DNA of 64,000 bases from the NCBI RefSeq assembly GCF_932526225.1, contig NC_064048.1, forward strand, positions 1,541,340 through 1,605,339. The letters run 5' to 3'. This DNA comes from Nematostella vectensis (Eukaryota > Cnidaria > Anthozoa > Actiniaria > Edwardsiidae). How positions within the stretch are numbered: the stretch's first letter is position 1; every line of letters begins with the position of its first letter. The translations under genes and the position numbers were made by a program. A model generated the notes under the pieces. That model saw only the letters and a list, made by a program, of their open reading frames with translations, was not told the DNA's origin and ran no database searches. Positions 24,035-36,800 of the stretch are shown here, piece by piece.

Positions 24035-27000
24035 TTATACTGACTTTTGCCAAATGTTTCCACTTATCCAGTGACCATTTGCAATACCGATTATGGAATC
24101 AAAGACCACAGTGTTTCTTGCTTGCCTGGAAAAGCTTTCTCTTACAAATCTATTGGGATGTTGTTGTTTCTCCACATAGAAATACACCTCAACTGCCTTG
24201 TTAGACAAATCAACACTTGACACTCTTCCGTACCAAATATCCCCTTGCTTTTCGCCTTGAATGAACAACATGTCATCTTTTTCTGGATACACAGGGACCA
24301 AGAGCCTTGGAACATCTTTTAACTGTCTATCATAATCCACAACAGTTTGAAGGTTTGTCTGAGCATGCTTGTACAACATCACCTTTCTCTGTACACTTTG
24401 ATGTGAAAAGATGACTGAATTATCATTGGGTTGTAATTTGACTTTAGGAAAGCCACTCCATACATTAACATCAATTTCTCCTTCAGAGGATTTGTTAAAA
24501 GGCTTTATAAAACCTTCAATCAATACACTGTGATTATTGTCTAGTCCATATCTTATCAACAAGAACCGCTTTATCTGGACAATACATTCACCATCCTCCA
24601 ACGAAGCAATAATATTGTCATTACTTGATAAGACCAAGCCATTAAATCCAACATTACTTAAAAAACATTTCCCTGAAGTAGATGCAATTCTAGATGCCGA
24701 TTGAACAGACTGTGGGAGTGATAAAATGGAATTGATTCTAGAACATTCATTGTCTGTTAACTCAATTACTTGCAATTGAGGTTTTCTTGAGCCTATTAGC
24801 AATCCTTCACATTTACTGGCTGTACAGATTTTCCTAGCCTCATCCTCAGACTTGACAATGCCCTGATTAAAAAAAATGTAAATTTTTATGTACTAACCAT
24901 TAAACAGATTACATGTATAGAGCCTTTTGATAAATCCCAAAGTGCTGTGGTTTTTGCACTTGATGCCAAATTTATTCTTTTAAATTTTATTTACATTGTA
25001 AAAACTTCAAAAGAATATAATTTGACATAAAATGTGATAAACAAAGCATTCTGGTATTTATAAGACTATAAACAGCTCTAGATGTTAATCAATCAATATG
25101 CAAATAAATGAATGATTATATATATTCAGTCCATATTTGTTTACTTTTATTATTACTTCAAATAATGGAATGTCCTGCGACTAAAAAGATTTACATTGAT
25201 GACACAGTACATACCTCAATCTTATCATCCTTTTCTTCAATGGGGAGATCACCATGTGCTTGTTCCAAACTTTTCAAGCTTTCTCTTCTACATTCTGCTT
25301 TAGCAAATGTCATTTCTAATCCTTTACAGTTGTGGGAGCGCCCTACATATTTCTTTACAGCTCTTTCAAACACAGCGCACCAATAGTTGTCTGATGCTGC
25401 AAAGTTTATCAGGTCTTCATGTGCATGTGTCAAATTGTGTACCGATATTGTGCACATTTCAAGTCCTTGTGTCTCCTCAATTCTTATTATCAGTGTTTGT
25501 GCAAGTCTCTCATGTAGCTGTATCATGCTATCCGTCCAGCCATTCCTCCCACTATAGAAGTGCAGTTCAGTTAGGTAGGAAACTAAACTTATGATTTCAA
25601 GTTCTTTAGGGTCTGGAATCTTATCCTCTACAATGCATCCTAGCATTGGAAAGAAAAATTTCTGAAAAGATTCTGCTTTCCAGTGTCCAAGGCCTTTGTG
25701 TTTTTGCCAATTGAAGTAGGAATACGTCCTTGTTTAAATTCTGTGTTCCAAGGAAATTGTGCAATTTGCTCATCTACATATACAGCATCTAATAACTCTA
25801 GCTGTAACAGTCTTGAAAGTTGGTTTTTGCATATATTCAAAGGCAGAGTATGGAAAATGTCATAAACCATGTGGTATAAACAGTCAAACTTATAGAGGGG
25901 ATACAAATATTGATGAAATATTGGAGTTCCAGTAAATCCTTCCTGTGATGATAGTTTCTTTCGTACACTTACTCGGTTTTCATTGTCTAGATCATAAAAG
26001 GTACTCTCCTCTGCTGTCACATCTCTCTTCTCCCATGGATGCCGAGCATGAAAATTATTATCACCATAATAATAGTGAGTTGATTGAAGACTTTGCTGTC
26101 CTACCATCTTACATCTCCTACAAGCACATTTCCCCTGGTTCAAGTACTTTCCAAACTCACATTGTCCTGGGTGATCTGCAGCCCAGCACAGTAACATAAC
26201 ACGCACTGTTTCAATTTCATGTGCTTCATAATCAGGAACAGTAATAGCATTTGAAGGATAAGGAACTTCAAAGCCATGTATGAAGCCATCACAGAGGTCA
26301 TTAATGAGTGGCTGTATAAATGGATCATAAGCCTCTGGTACACCTTTTGGCACAGTTGTACACGGTACAAAACCAATAACATATACTTCATCAATATGTG
26401 ATCTATCTGTCTTGAACATATTTAATATGGAAACTTCAAGAGAACCACAACTTCTGCCACTTGTACTGAATGGCTGCCAGCCATCCCAGTGTCCGATTAA
26501 TGCCAGATTCAAAGGAGAACCCCTTGCTACTTCAGCTTTATGTGAAAATTTATTAAAACATTCTGGACATTCGAGCAATGACAAACCATCAATATCTTTT
26601 GGAGATGAATTGATTAAGTCTGATGAAATAACAGTGAGACACTCCCCGCACCTTGTTGGGACAGTCCACAATTGATCTGGGTCCCAAAACCACTGCACCT
26701 CTAACCATCTTTCCCCATCCCAAACCTCTTTTTTTAAGGGCCAACTTGTGTTTCTCTTTAACCAGTGTTCTCGTTCTTGCCAATGTGATAGCATTTTCCT
26801 ACACATATTTAGATTCCGAAACCAGTTCTTTAGCTTTTCATGTAAACCAAGATAGTAATACTTTATATATCCACATTTTCCACAGTTGGGGCATAACTCA
26901 TTTTTACTCTCCATAATACCCCACTTACGGGAATACAGGTACTTTTTAGTTGTCTTACCATTTCTTGTGAAAGACTTCTCTGCTCGACAAATGCAAATAT

Positions 27001-27562
27001 AATATTCCTTTGGGTCTGTGAATCCCTCTTCTTTCAAAAGCGACTGTACTTCTGACCAAGATTTTGGCCATAGAGAAGCCAAAATATCCTCATCAATTTC
27101 TGGATCAAGGTTGGTAAATAACATTGTCCTCCCATAACTCAAAATATCCTCGAATGTTTTTATTGAACACCCACTATTATCCACAATAGTCATAGCTTGC
27201 AGAACAGCCTTTACAACAAGTCTTTTGTAAGGGTTGCCTTGATTGAAGTCATCTTCCATGTCATTTCTATTTTCATTGTCATGATTCATACATACATCTT
27301 GGACAACATTTATTTCGCAATCGATATTTTCTGAAGTTTCCATCGTGACATCAGATGTTTCATGTTCTTCAAACGTATTTTGTCCAAAAGCTTCGTCCTC
27401 TTTCGAGTTGTGAAATGAAGATGATATACGAGCTTCGTTCCAGTGCCGTAGTTCTGTTTTCCTTGTAACAGCTCTTCCTTTACAGCGATAGCACCTACAA
27501 TGAACATGTCTATAAGATAATTCAGTACAGCTGCATGTGGATACTTCTTTTCTTGACCACAT
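24035..27562 (-). pseudogene. Outer EnSpm transposase (Tnp2-like), two exons, 1-bp frameshift
   Basis: The start at 27562 is chosen by alignment to the inner copy (MW...CxC...YRHVHC). Exon 1 runs to 25215 (IEG-type end, donor GAG|GTATGT) and exon 2 from 24862 (acceptor TTTAATCAG) to the stop at 24035. Exon 2 is 276 codons including the stop, exactly as in the inner copy. The protein shows HCRCYRC, GKCGYIKYYYLG, HWDGW, CWAADHPGQCEFG, CACRRC and YDIFHTLPLNICK, matching the inner transposase at every landmark. Near 25695 the sequence TTGGACA replaces TTGGGACA of the inner copy. This 1-base loss ends the frame at 25640, and the correct frame resumes as GCIVEDKIPDPKE. The mutation or a sequencing error makes this copy probably non-functional. 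It shares a short bidirectional promoter with the accessory gene. Confidence 0.85.
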
Positions 27563-27835
27563 TTCGACGTTGAATCCACCATATATTCCTCTTGTAGCTC
27601 TTTGCACGCATCCGCCATCTTTGTTTACCACAGGAAGCCCAAATTCAGCACTTGTTAGCCAATAGTGAAAAAGCTTATACCAACAACTAAAACGGCGGGA
27701 AAAAACTACCAATCAATGCCGCTGTTAGAAAAATTGAAGGAAAGGCGGGCAAAATTGACCAATGAGATAGCAAATAGACTCATGAACAGCGTAGCTTGCC
27801 CGGCCTTGCTGTATTTTCACTGCAAATATTCCAAG
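27563..27835. promoter_or_regulatory. Bidirectional promoter of the outer element: CCAAT and E2F-like sites
   Basis: This 273-bp gap separates the divergent starts. It contains GCCAATAG (27658-27665), ACGGCGGGAAAA (about 27692-27703), ACCAATCA (27708-27715), GGCGGGCAAAA (27743-27753) and ACCAATGAG (about 27758-27766). GCGGGAAA is an E2F-type motif, and pairing with CCAAT boxes is typical of S-phase promoters. The same pairing occurs in the inner element. Function is inferred. Confidence 0.5.
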
Positions 27836-30800
27836 ATGGATGACTCGATTGTACAAGAAGGGCAGAGTGGTACGAGTCAGGTGAACGAAAACGCTCAAAT
27901 TCTTACGGACAAGAACGATTTGGAATCGAAAATTAAAGATCTATTCGGCGAGGAAGTTTTAAATGCTTTCAAACGTGAGTATGCATGCACTGCTTTCACA
28001 AAAATACTGAACTAAATTTGAAACCCCACTCAACAGAGCAACTTTTTCTTTCTTGAACTAGGTGAACAAGTTGTCAATGAGATGGCTATTTCAGACCTCT
28101 TGGAAAGGAAAGCGGATGCCACAATCTTTCAAAGACTTTCCTTGTGTTACGGTAAAGCGGTCATTTTCAAGAAGGAGTTTAGTTTTCTCAAAAGACAAAA
28201 GGCATCTTTTGGCGCCAAAACGTCCCCTTCTCCTCCGCCAAAACCGACTATGGCCGACTTACAACAGCTGAATCCAGAAATGAAGCACTTATATCTTACA
28301 AAGTAAGCTATTTAACTTATTTTGTGTTACAAATATTTTGTTTGTTTGTCAGCAAATATTCAACTACAATGGATTAATCAGATGACATGGTCATCTTGTC
28401 TTGAGGACCTCGAGGTATTAAAAATGGCTGCCTTGTTATGTGAGCGAATCCATTTCCATCGAGGTTGTTTCAGCTACTAATGCATTTGAATCATTCATAA
28501 TATATTCTAAGGTTGCCAATTTATGTTTTAACAAAGATATTTGAGTAAGTTTTCTTTTGGTAAACTTGTTTTATTAAAATGTAAGATCAGAACATTTGGA
28601 TTCTTAGAATAGGTTAAAAACACTCCCCCTGTCACAGGAAAAAATTCAGATTTTCCAAATTTGGAAATTTGGGAAAATTTTGGAAATTATTCCAATTTTG
28701 GGATCTGATTGGGAAATTCAGGACCCAATATTGGGAAAATATTGAGAGACGCAACCAGGAAAAAAATAAATTATCAGTTTATTCCCAATCTTGGGAATAA
28801 ATCCCAACAAAATCCAAGATTGGGATTGTATTGGGAAATATTTCACAAAAAAATCCCAAAATTGCATGCAACAGTTCTTAAGAATCCAATACGAAACTAC
28901 ACTTGGGAAATAACTGGAAAATTTTAACAAGAAAATCCCAAAATTGCATACAATAGTTCTTAAAAACCCAATAGAAAACCAAACTTGGGAAATAATTGAA
29001 AAATGTGAACCAAGAAAATCCCAAAATTGCATGCAACAGTTCTTCAGAATCCAATAGGAAACCATACTTGGGAAATAACTGGTAAATTTTAACAAGAAAA
29101 TCCCAAAATTGCATGCAACAGTTCTTAAGAATCCAATAGGAAACCATACTTGGGAAATAATTGGAAAATTTTAACAAGAAAATCCCAAAATTGCATGCAA
29201 CAGTTCTTAAGAATCCAATAGGAAACCATACTTGGGAAATAATTGGAAAGTTTTAACAAGAAAATCCCAAAATTGCATGCAACAGTTCTTAAGTAAAAAC
29301 CCAATAGAAAACCATACTTGGGAAATAATTGAAAAAGAATAAGCACGACCCTTGAATAAGCTCCCCTTCTGAGACTCCAAAAAATTAATACCATAAGGGC
29401 AGCGCCCCGGCACTTTAGTCAATCAATTATGGTAAAGTTAAATTGTTGTTGTAATAATCCATTTCACAGTTCCGTATCATGAATTAAACCTGAGATAAAA
29501 GTTTTCCTTGCATGCTTAGGGATAGGAAATGTGTTAGCAATTACAAAAGGACCGTTTTCTATTTCAAAAGAATTGAGTTTTTTATCTGTGCCAGGGCAAT
29601 CTTAGCCTCAACAAAATAAAGACGAAAAGTGAAAATAGACAGATTAGTATTTTGATAATTATATTGATTGTATTACTGTACATTAGTGTTACTAACACTT
29701 AGATATTTTCATATGCACAGAGAGGAAAGAGCCACTTATGGATCTGCACTGGTTTGGTTCTATAGTACATTCTACACTGCAATGTAATTAATATAACCTG
29801 TGTGCAGATTTTGACAGGAAAGATTGGTGTTACTTTACATGTATATCTATATGTGGCAGGCTATACTAGGCTATTATAGTACAATGTAATAAGTCCATAT
29901 GATGGCATAATAAAGTGTGTGCAATGTAAGAAAACAAATATTCTCTCAATTTCTTTGTTAGAAATTTACACTGCCTTTCTCCAATGTGACGGACTGGGCC
30001 AGAATCCATCTGCAATTCCCAACAATGAGTTCCAGGGAACAACATTTTTTGCAGCGTGTCCAATCGTCTCACGGATAAAAGTGTTTGGCATTCTAGGGCT
30101 CTCTACAAAGAAATACACGTCGACAGTTCTGCGTGCATAGTCAACATTGCGGGCATATCCATACCATACGTCACCAACTTCTGCACCTTGCACCAGCAAC
30201 ATATCTCCTTGCTCTGGATAAATGGGCACAATAATGTCAAATGGAAGTTTCTCCTGGTGCCTCTGGTATTCAACTACAGTTGAAACAGAATTTGATGTAT
30301 CATCACTTGAGCTATAGATAATAACTTTTCTTAAAATATTGTCAGCAGTACAGAAATGGGGTACTCTCTCTGGATTGCTTTCTACATAAGTAAATCCACT
30401 CCAAAAGTGTTTTACTGTCTGGCCATTGTCTGTGTAAACATTGCAAAAGAGGTATCCCTTTGCAAGCAGTTTGTAAGACTCTGTGTTGTCTTTCACAGAC
30501 AGAAATTTATCTAGTTTCATCACTATTTCATTTTGTTCAAGCATTACAACCACTGACTCTCCAGAAGAACAAACTGTCTCTTCATAGCCTTTGTCTGGGA
30601 GGAAACATTTCTTTGATGAGAAAGAAAACTGTGGATTTTTTTGGAGAGGAACATTTAAAGTATGTGCTACTTTTATCCTTTCATCCCTTTCCAGCAGGGT
30701 CATGTTATCCATAGCTCCAAGAAGAAATGACTGAGATGGTACATCATTTCTGAAAACAGCCATCCTTGCTGTCTCAATAGAGCTTGCAATACCCTGAAAA

Positions 30801-33800
30801 ATAAAAACAAGTAAGAATGACAGTAAAAGTGATGTTGACATTTTTTTTAGTTAAAGGTGCCTGTCTTCAATGTCTTACAAACTACCATAACACGTTGAAT
30901 ATATTATCTATCCTAAAGTTGAATGAAAAAAACTCTTGTCGGCTTGCACCGGAAGTAAAATATGTTCTCTTCGAAGCAACGTGTGCCCTAGCATAGCAAC
31001 AAGTTGTCATGGAGATGGAATGAGTCAAGGTTAAAGGGTTACAATTGTATCTGGGTCTGCAATCATATAATAAACCTACAGGTACAGTATTCGAGCCTTA
31101 TTCTCACCCAACCTCTCCCCTTGGCTTTCTTGCGACTCAGAATGGCGGTTCTGGGGACGAGTTTGATTCTCGCCAAGCTGCCATGTTACCTATTGGAATC
31201 TATGTTAGAATGATACTAGTGGCGAGTATGGCTCCATAGACATGCATTCATTCATCCATTCATTCAATCATTCATTCATTACTTCATTCGTTCATTCATT
31301 CAAGGCCGTGGATACATAAAAGCAGTGAAAAGATAGTGTTTGCCTGATTTACATTTTGCTGATGTCACTTAATTTGCATAAAAGTTGAAAAGCTTGCATC
31401 TCTTTTTATATTCTGTAATTTCGTCCTAGCTTTTATACAACAGCTGCATTCTGAACTATACATAAGCCATAATATGTATTTCTTTCATTCAACTTACCAC
31501 TTTCATGTTTATCTTTCCTTGCTCTCCTATTTCTTGAGTTGAGTATGGTTTGAGGAATTCCCTCCTTGACTCTGCCAATGCAAATGTCTTTTCAACTCCC
31601 CTACAATTGCTAGCAGTCTTTGTGTAACCCTTTACGGCTCTTTCGAACACTGCACACCAATAATTGTCAGTAGCCGAGAATCTGATGATGTCTTCATGGA
31701 TGTGAAGAAGATTATGTACAGAAATTGAACACATTTCCAGGCCTTGAGTTTCTTCTATGAGTATATTTAAGCGCCATGCCAACCGGTGGTGCGCTCCAAT
31801 CATACTATTTGTCCAGCCATACCGTCCACTATTAAAATGCAATTCTGTTAATCTTGATATCAAATGTTGTATTTCCTGCTCTTTTGGTGATTCCAACTTG
31901 CTATCAAGAACACAATCTGCCATTGGAAATGAAAACTTTTGTAGGCCCTCAGCTTTCCACTGTCCCAAAGATCCATTATAACTTTGGATTGACTTGGGAA
32001 GTCGGCCACATTTGAGCTCTCTTGGCCATGGAAAGTTCTTTATTTCTCGGTCAAGGGATTTCTTATCCACTAACTCATGATCCAGGATCCTCTCTGCTTG
32101 ACTTTTCACAACATTAAGACACACAGTATGAAACACATCAAATGTTAAATCTTTGAGAATGTCAAAATTGTAAAGAGGATATAAATATTTATGGAGAAGG
32201 CTTATCCCTGTGACACCTTTCTCAGAAGACATTCTTTTTCGAACACTGATCCTTGACTCTGCCTCAACATCATAAAGGTCTGTTAGCATGAGAGAAATGT
32301 CACGACTTTCCCACTTATGTCTGTAATGAATTCGGTTATCTCCATAGTACATATGGTTATTTGACTCATTCATTGGCAAATGTTGCCCAACAAGCTTGCA
32401 CCTGCGGCAAGGACATTTACCTTGGTTTAATAGCTTCCCCACCTCACACTGCCCTGGATGATCCCCAGACCAACAGAGCAACAAAACACGCACTCTTTTC
32501 ATGTTAGGCTCTTGTGGTAACCTGACTTCAAAGCCATTGATAAAACCTTCACAAATGTCTTCCATGAGTGGTTGCAAAAATGGATCATATGTTTCTTGTA
32601 GTTTTGGAGTAGAAGACAATGGGACAAATCCAACTACGTAAACTTCACTGGTGTGACTTCTATCTGCCTTCTTCATATTTGCAATTGAGACCTCCAAAGA
32701 TCCACAACTTCGTGTGCTGGAACTGAAGGCTTGCCACCCATCCCAATTACCAATGAGAGCAATGTTTATTGGAGAACCATTAGTTGTCTTGAGAGAGTGT
32801 TCAAAAGATTCCAGACATTCTGGGCATTCCACAAGCTTTTTACCAGCTGTAACAGCATCCTGTGATTCAATCAAATGCTTTGCTGGTATGGGAATACCAC
32901 AATGCTCACAACGGCATGGGATGACCCAGGTCTTATTAGGATCCCAAAACCATTGCAACTCATTCCAGCGCTCACCATCCCACATTTCCTTTTTGATTGG
33001 CCATGATTGTTCCACTCCGAGCCAGTGTTCACGTTCATTCCAGTGAGATAGCATTTTGTTGCACATGTTTTCATCACGAAACCAGTTTTTAACTTTGTTT
33101 TGAAGGCCAAGATAATAGTATGCTATAACACCTTTATTTCCACAGTTAGAGCAGACTTCATCTTTGCTGGTCATTAAACTATATTTGCCAGTGTACTTTA
33201 TTCTAGTGTCTGAATTGATTGGCCTAGTTTTATAACAAAAGCAAATAAAATATTCTCGAGCATCTTGATAACCCTCCTCTTTTAAAAGAGCTTGCACATC
33301 ACTCCACGACTTAGGCCACAAAGTAGTCAAAATGTCTCTATCAAAAAAGACCTGTTCAGAGGATGAATCCAACAATAATCGTTTGCCAAATTCCAAAATA
33401 TCTTCAAATGTTTTGATTGACATTCCGCTTTCTTTCTGTATTTTTAGTGCATTCAAAACGGCATCGACAACAAGCCTCTTTAGGGGATTATAATGGCGGG
33501 AATTCGCATCATGATTAGTATTATCATTATCATTATCAGCATTCAAATCTTGGTCATCTGTATCTGTTTCATCTGTATCAGGTGTATCTGGATTGGGTAA
33601 TAAATTATCTTCAATTGTAAAATTATCAGCTTCTATTTCACTATCGCTGTCCTCAACTTCAAAGACAAAAGACTCAGAATCTTGGGCGGCTGATGTCGAA
33701 CATTGGCGTTGGGATGATCTCGATGCAGCTCTATTTGCTTCTTTCCAGTGTCTTATTTCAGTTTTTCGATCAGTTGCACGACCATTGCAGGTAGCACAAG

Positions 33801-36800
33801 GGCAGTGAACATGGCGGTATTTTTTCTCAGTGCAGTTGCAGCAAGACACATCACTTCTTTTCCACATTTTTAACTAGAAAACATTCAACCCGCCGGAAAC
33901 TACAAACCCGCCATTTTTTTCTTTTGAAAGCGAAACCGCAGACCAGTAGAACAGCTAAAAAATCAAGTACACAGCCAACCCATATTAGGCTGATATTTTA
34001 GTCACGTGATTTAAGTTTGACCAATGAACAACATCGTAGAAAAAAGCGGGAAAAACAGCCAATCAGATCACCGAAGAGCAGAATAAAAATGCCAGCAACA
34101 CATACTTCGCTCTCCTTCGGATTTTCGCGCTCAGATCGACAGGGCAGACTCGTACCCAGTCGCTTCTAAGGGAAAACTTTTGTAGGCCCTCAGCTTTCCA
34201 CTGTCCCAAAGATCCATTATAATTATTCAGTGTTTGCAGTTTGTGCCGTTGAAATGAGTCGAGAGCAACAAGAACAGCCAGATATTGTGGATCCATCACC
34301 AGCTCCCTCAGAAGAAGATGTTATTTCAAAAGTGACAGAGCACTTTGGCGATGCAATTGCACAGCGATTTAAAGGTATGAAGTCTTTCATTGAATCAGTG
34401 AAAGCTAAAAGGGGAAGTTTCTCTCAAGTCAGCAGAGTAGGGTAAATTTGGCGCGCACATTTTCGCTTTTGCAATGCCGAATGGATCTCAAAGCGTTTTC
34501 GAAATGAAATCGCAAAGCAACAGAACAATTCTTTCATAAAGGACGTCTGACTTACCTTTGGCCATCATCTTTAATTTAAGTGTACTTTCTAAAGTAAGAA
34601 AATGAGGTTGGAATTTCAAATTTCAACTCGGCAAAGAAAGTGAAGAAACATGGCGGCCTAAAAGAACTTGCCAAAAACTGCCGCGTGGATAGTAAACATA
34701 TTATAGCTATTGTTTCTGGCCACAGAAAGGTAATTTGTTCTTTGGGATTCCAAATTGCCGCACAATTACAACGCTTGCTCTAAATATTTTTTTTTTGCTT
34801 TCTTTGTTTTTCGACTTTGCAAAAGTAGCCTCTGCACGAAATTTCTCATTCTCACATGTGCAAGAAAATGGCGCGAGGAACCCGTCGACATAGGCCTTCA
34901 CAAAATCGCATCGAGAAAGCATGGCTTTTAACTGGAAATGTGGTATTTCTGTGTAGAGGTTAATTTTATAATGCTGAACAACAAAAATATAAATAAGTCA
35001 GAGAGATAAAACGCAGCTTTGGTTCGCAGAGAAATTGAAACGACAAAACAACAGAATAGATCAATAAAACTGTTTTCAAATGTATCTTTTGCATGCAAAT
35101 ATTGAATCCATTCTTCTTCTGTTTGGCTGCAGATGATATTACATGCCCAGAAGCAATAGTAGACTTGCTATCTAAAGATGCTGATGCGCCAATTTACTCA
35201 AAGGTTGGCTTAACCTATGGAAAGGCCCTAAAATTCAAAAGGATTTTTGAGGAGTCGTTCCAATTGCCAAAGAAATCTTCATCAGCCTTGCCCAAGTGCA
35301 AACCAACAATGGCAGAGTTGTCAACATACGATCCTGAAATACAAAGACTGTACCTGTCTAAGTGAGTGTGTTTTGATATTGGATATAGATGAATGTCCTT
35401 TGAAGTAAATTGATTTATACATTTTTTCAAAATGCTGATGTTCAATTCATATTGTGGCGCATTTATTTTACATTATTTTATCATGCAACACCTTTTTCTG
35501 GCATTGTTTAGTAAACTTCATTTATGCAACACATTTAGCCTTATTAATTTGATTGATGTTTAGGCGCAAGAAGATTGGCGCACTTGCCATGGAAAAGTGG
35601 GGTGGGCAACTCCCGAAGTTCAACACTCCCATGATGAGAACACAACTGGAAAAGTTTGCTAAAGAAATTGAAGACCAGTGTTCTGTGCCTGAAATAAATT
35701 TCACAGTGGATGGCATTATGCAACACACTAAGGATTTTTTCAGTGAACAGCGGCGTGAAAGAAAAGTAAGTATGGTGCAAATGTATTAATAATAATAATA
35801 ATCTTTATTATCAAAGGATAAAAATACATCTCCTATGTTACAAATAATGCTGAAAAATTAAAAACTAGCTACTAAGTTACATAAGATATTTGAAAGCAAT
35901 TCTGTTGATATAAGTGTTCTTAAAGCGTTCAGTTTTTACATTTGGTGTAATATAGCGCGTACCACGAAGATTGTATTTGGTTTCTTTAATAGCGGGTAAG
36001 TAGCAACGTAAAGGGTGGTTCGGAATGGCTGCAGCTTTTTCATACAGCTTACAGTCTTGCTTGGCGAGTATTTTTCTATGCTAACAGGTGTTGATACGAA
36101 CCGACGTTTATGACACCTATCTAAGAATGTCTGAATAGTCGTTAGATCTGAGTCGCAGGCCCCGTAAACGGATAAGCCGTAAGTGATACATGGCAACACC
36201 AGAGAGAAGAATAAATGGTCTATTTCTAGTTGACTATACTGTTCTTTCCTAAGGGTCCTAAGAATATGGAGACATTTGTTGGCTTTAATTAATTTGCTTT
36301 TGACGTGCAAGCTGAACTTTAGGTTGCTTTGAATGGTAAGACCTAATAAAAGCACGTCACTGCACTGAGGAATGTTGTGAACTGCATGATAATCAGAATT
36401 ATTATTTTTCTTTCTGACTTTCTTGCCAGTTTATGGATAAACCTTGCTATTTAAAAGGAATCCTTTTGGTTCTGATTTTTTGGAAAGGTATGAATATGAG
36501 TGATTTTATTTTCTCCAGAGAACAAGCCCTCCAGATTCCTGGTCTCCTAGAACACCAAGTTCTTCTAGGGTATGTACACTGTTCAACATGCTTCATAGTT
36601 TGATAATTATTATTATTTTTTATTTGATTATTTATTTACTACTTTGTCTACTGTGAAGAACTAAAATACAATACAGTACCTAAATTGTGATGGTTATCTT
36701 TGAAGCAACTTGCAATTAAATTTGTTTTTGTGTTCTTCAAGGCTGGCTCTTCAGATGAGGAATTCTCACTACAATGCTCACAAGCAAAGCTACCTAAAAT

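Noticed and set aside
25640-27712. Transposase start at 27712
   Set aside because: The first ~50 codons are unlike the inner homologue and run into the bidirectional promoter; the ATG at 27562 matches the inner protein start.
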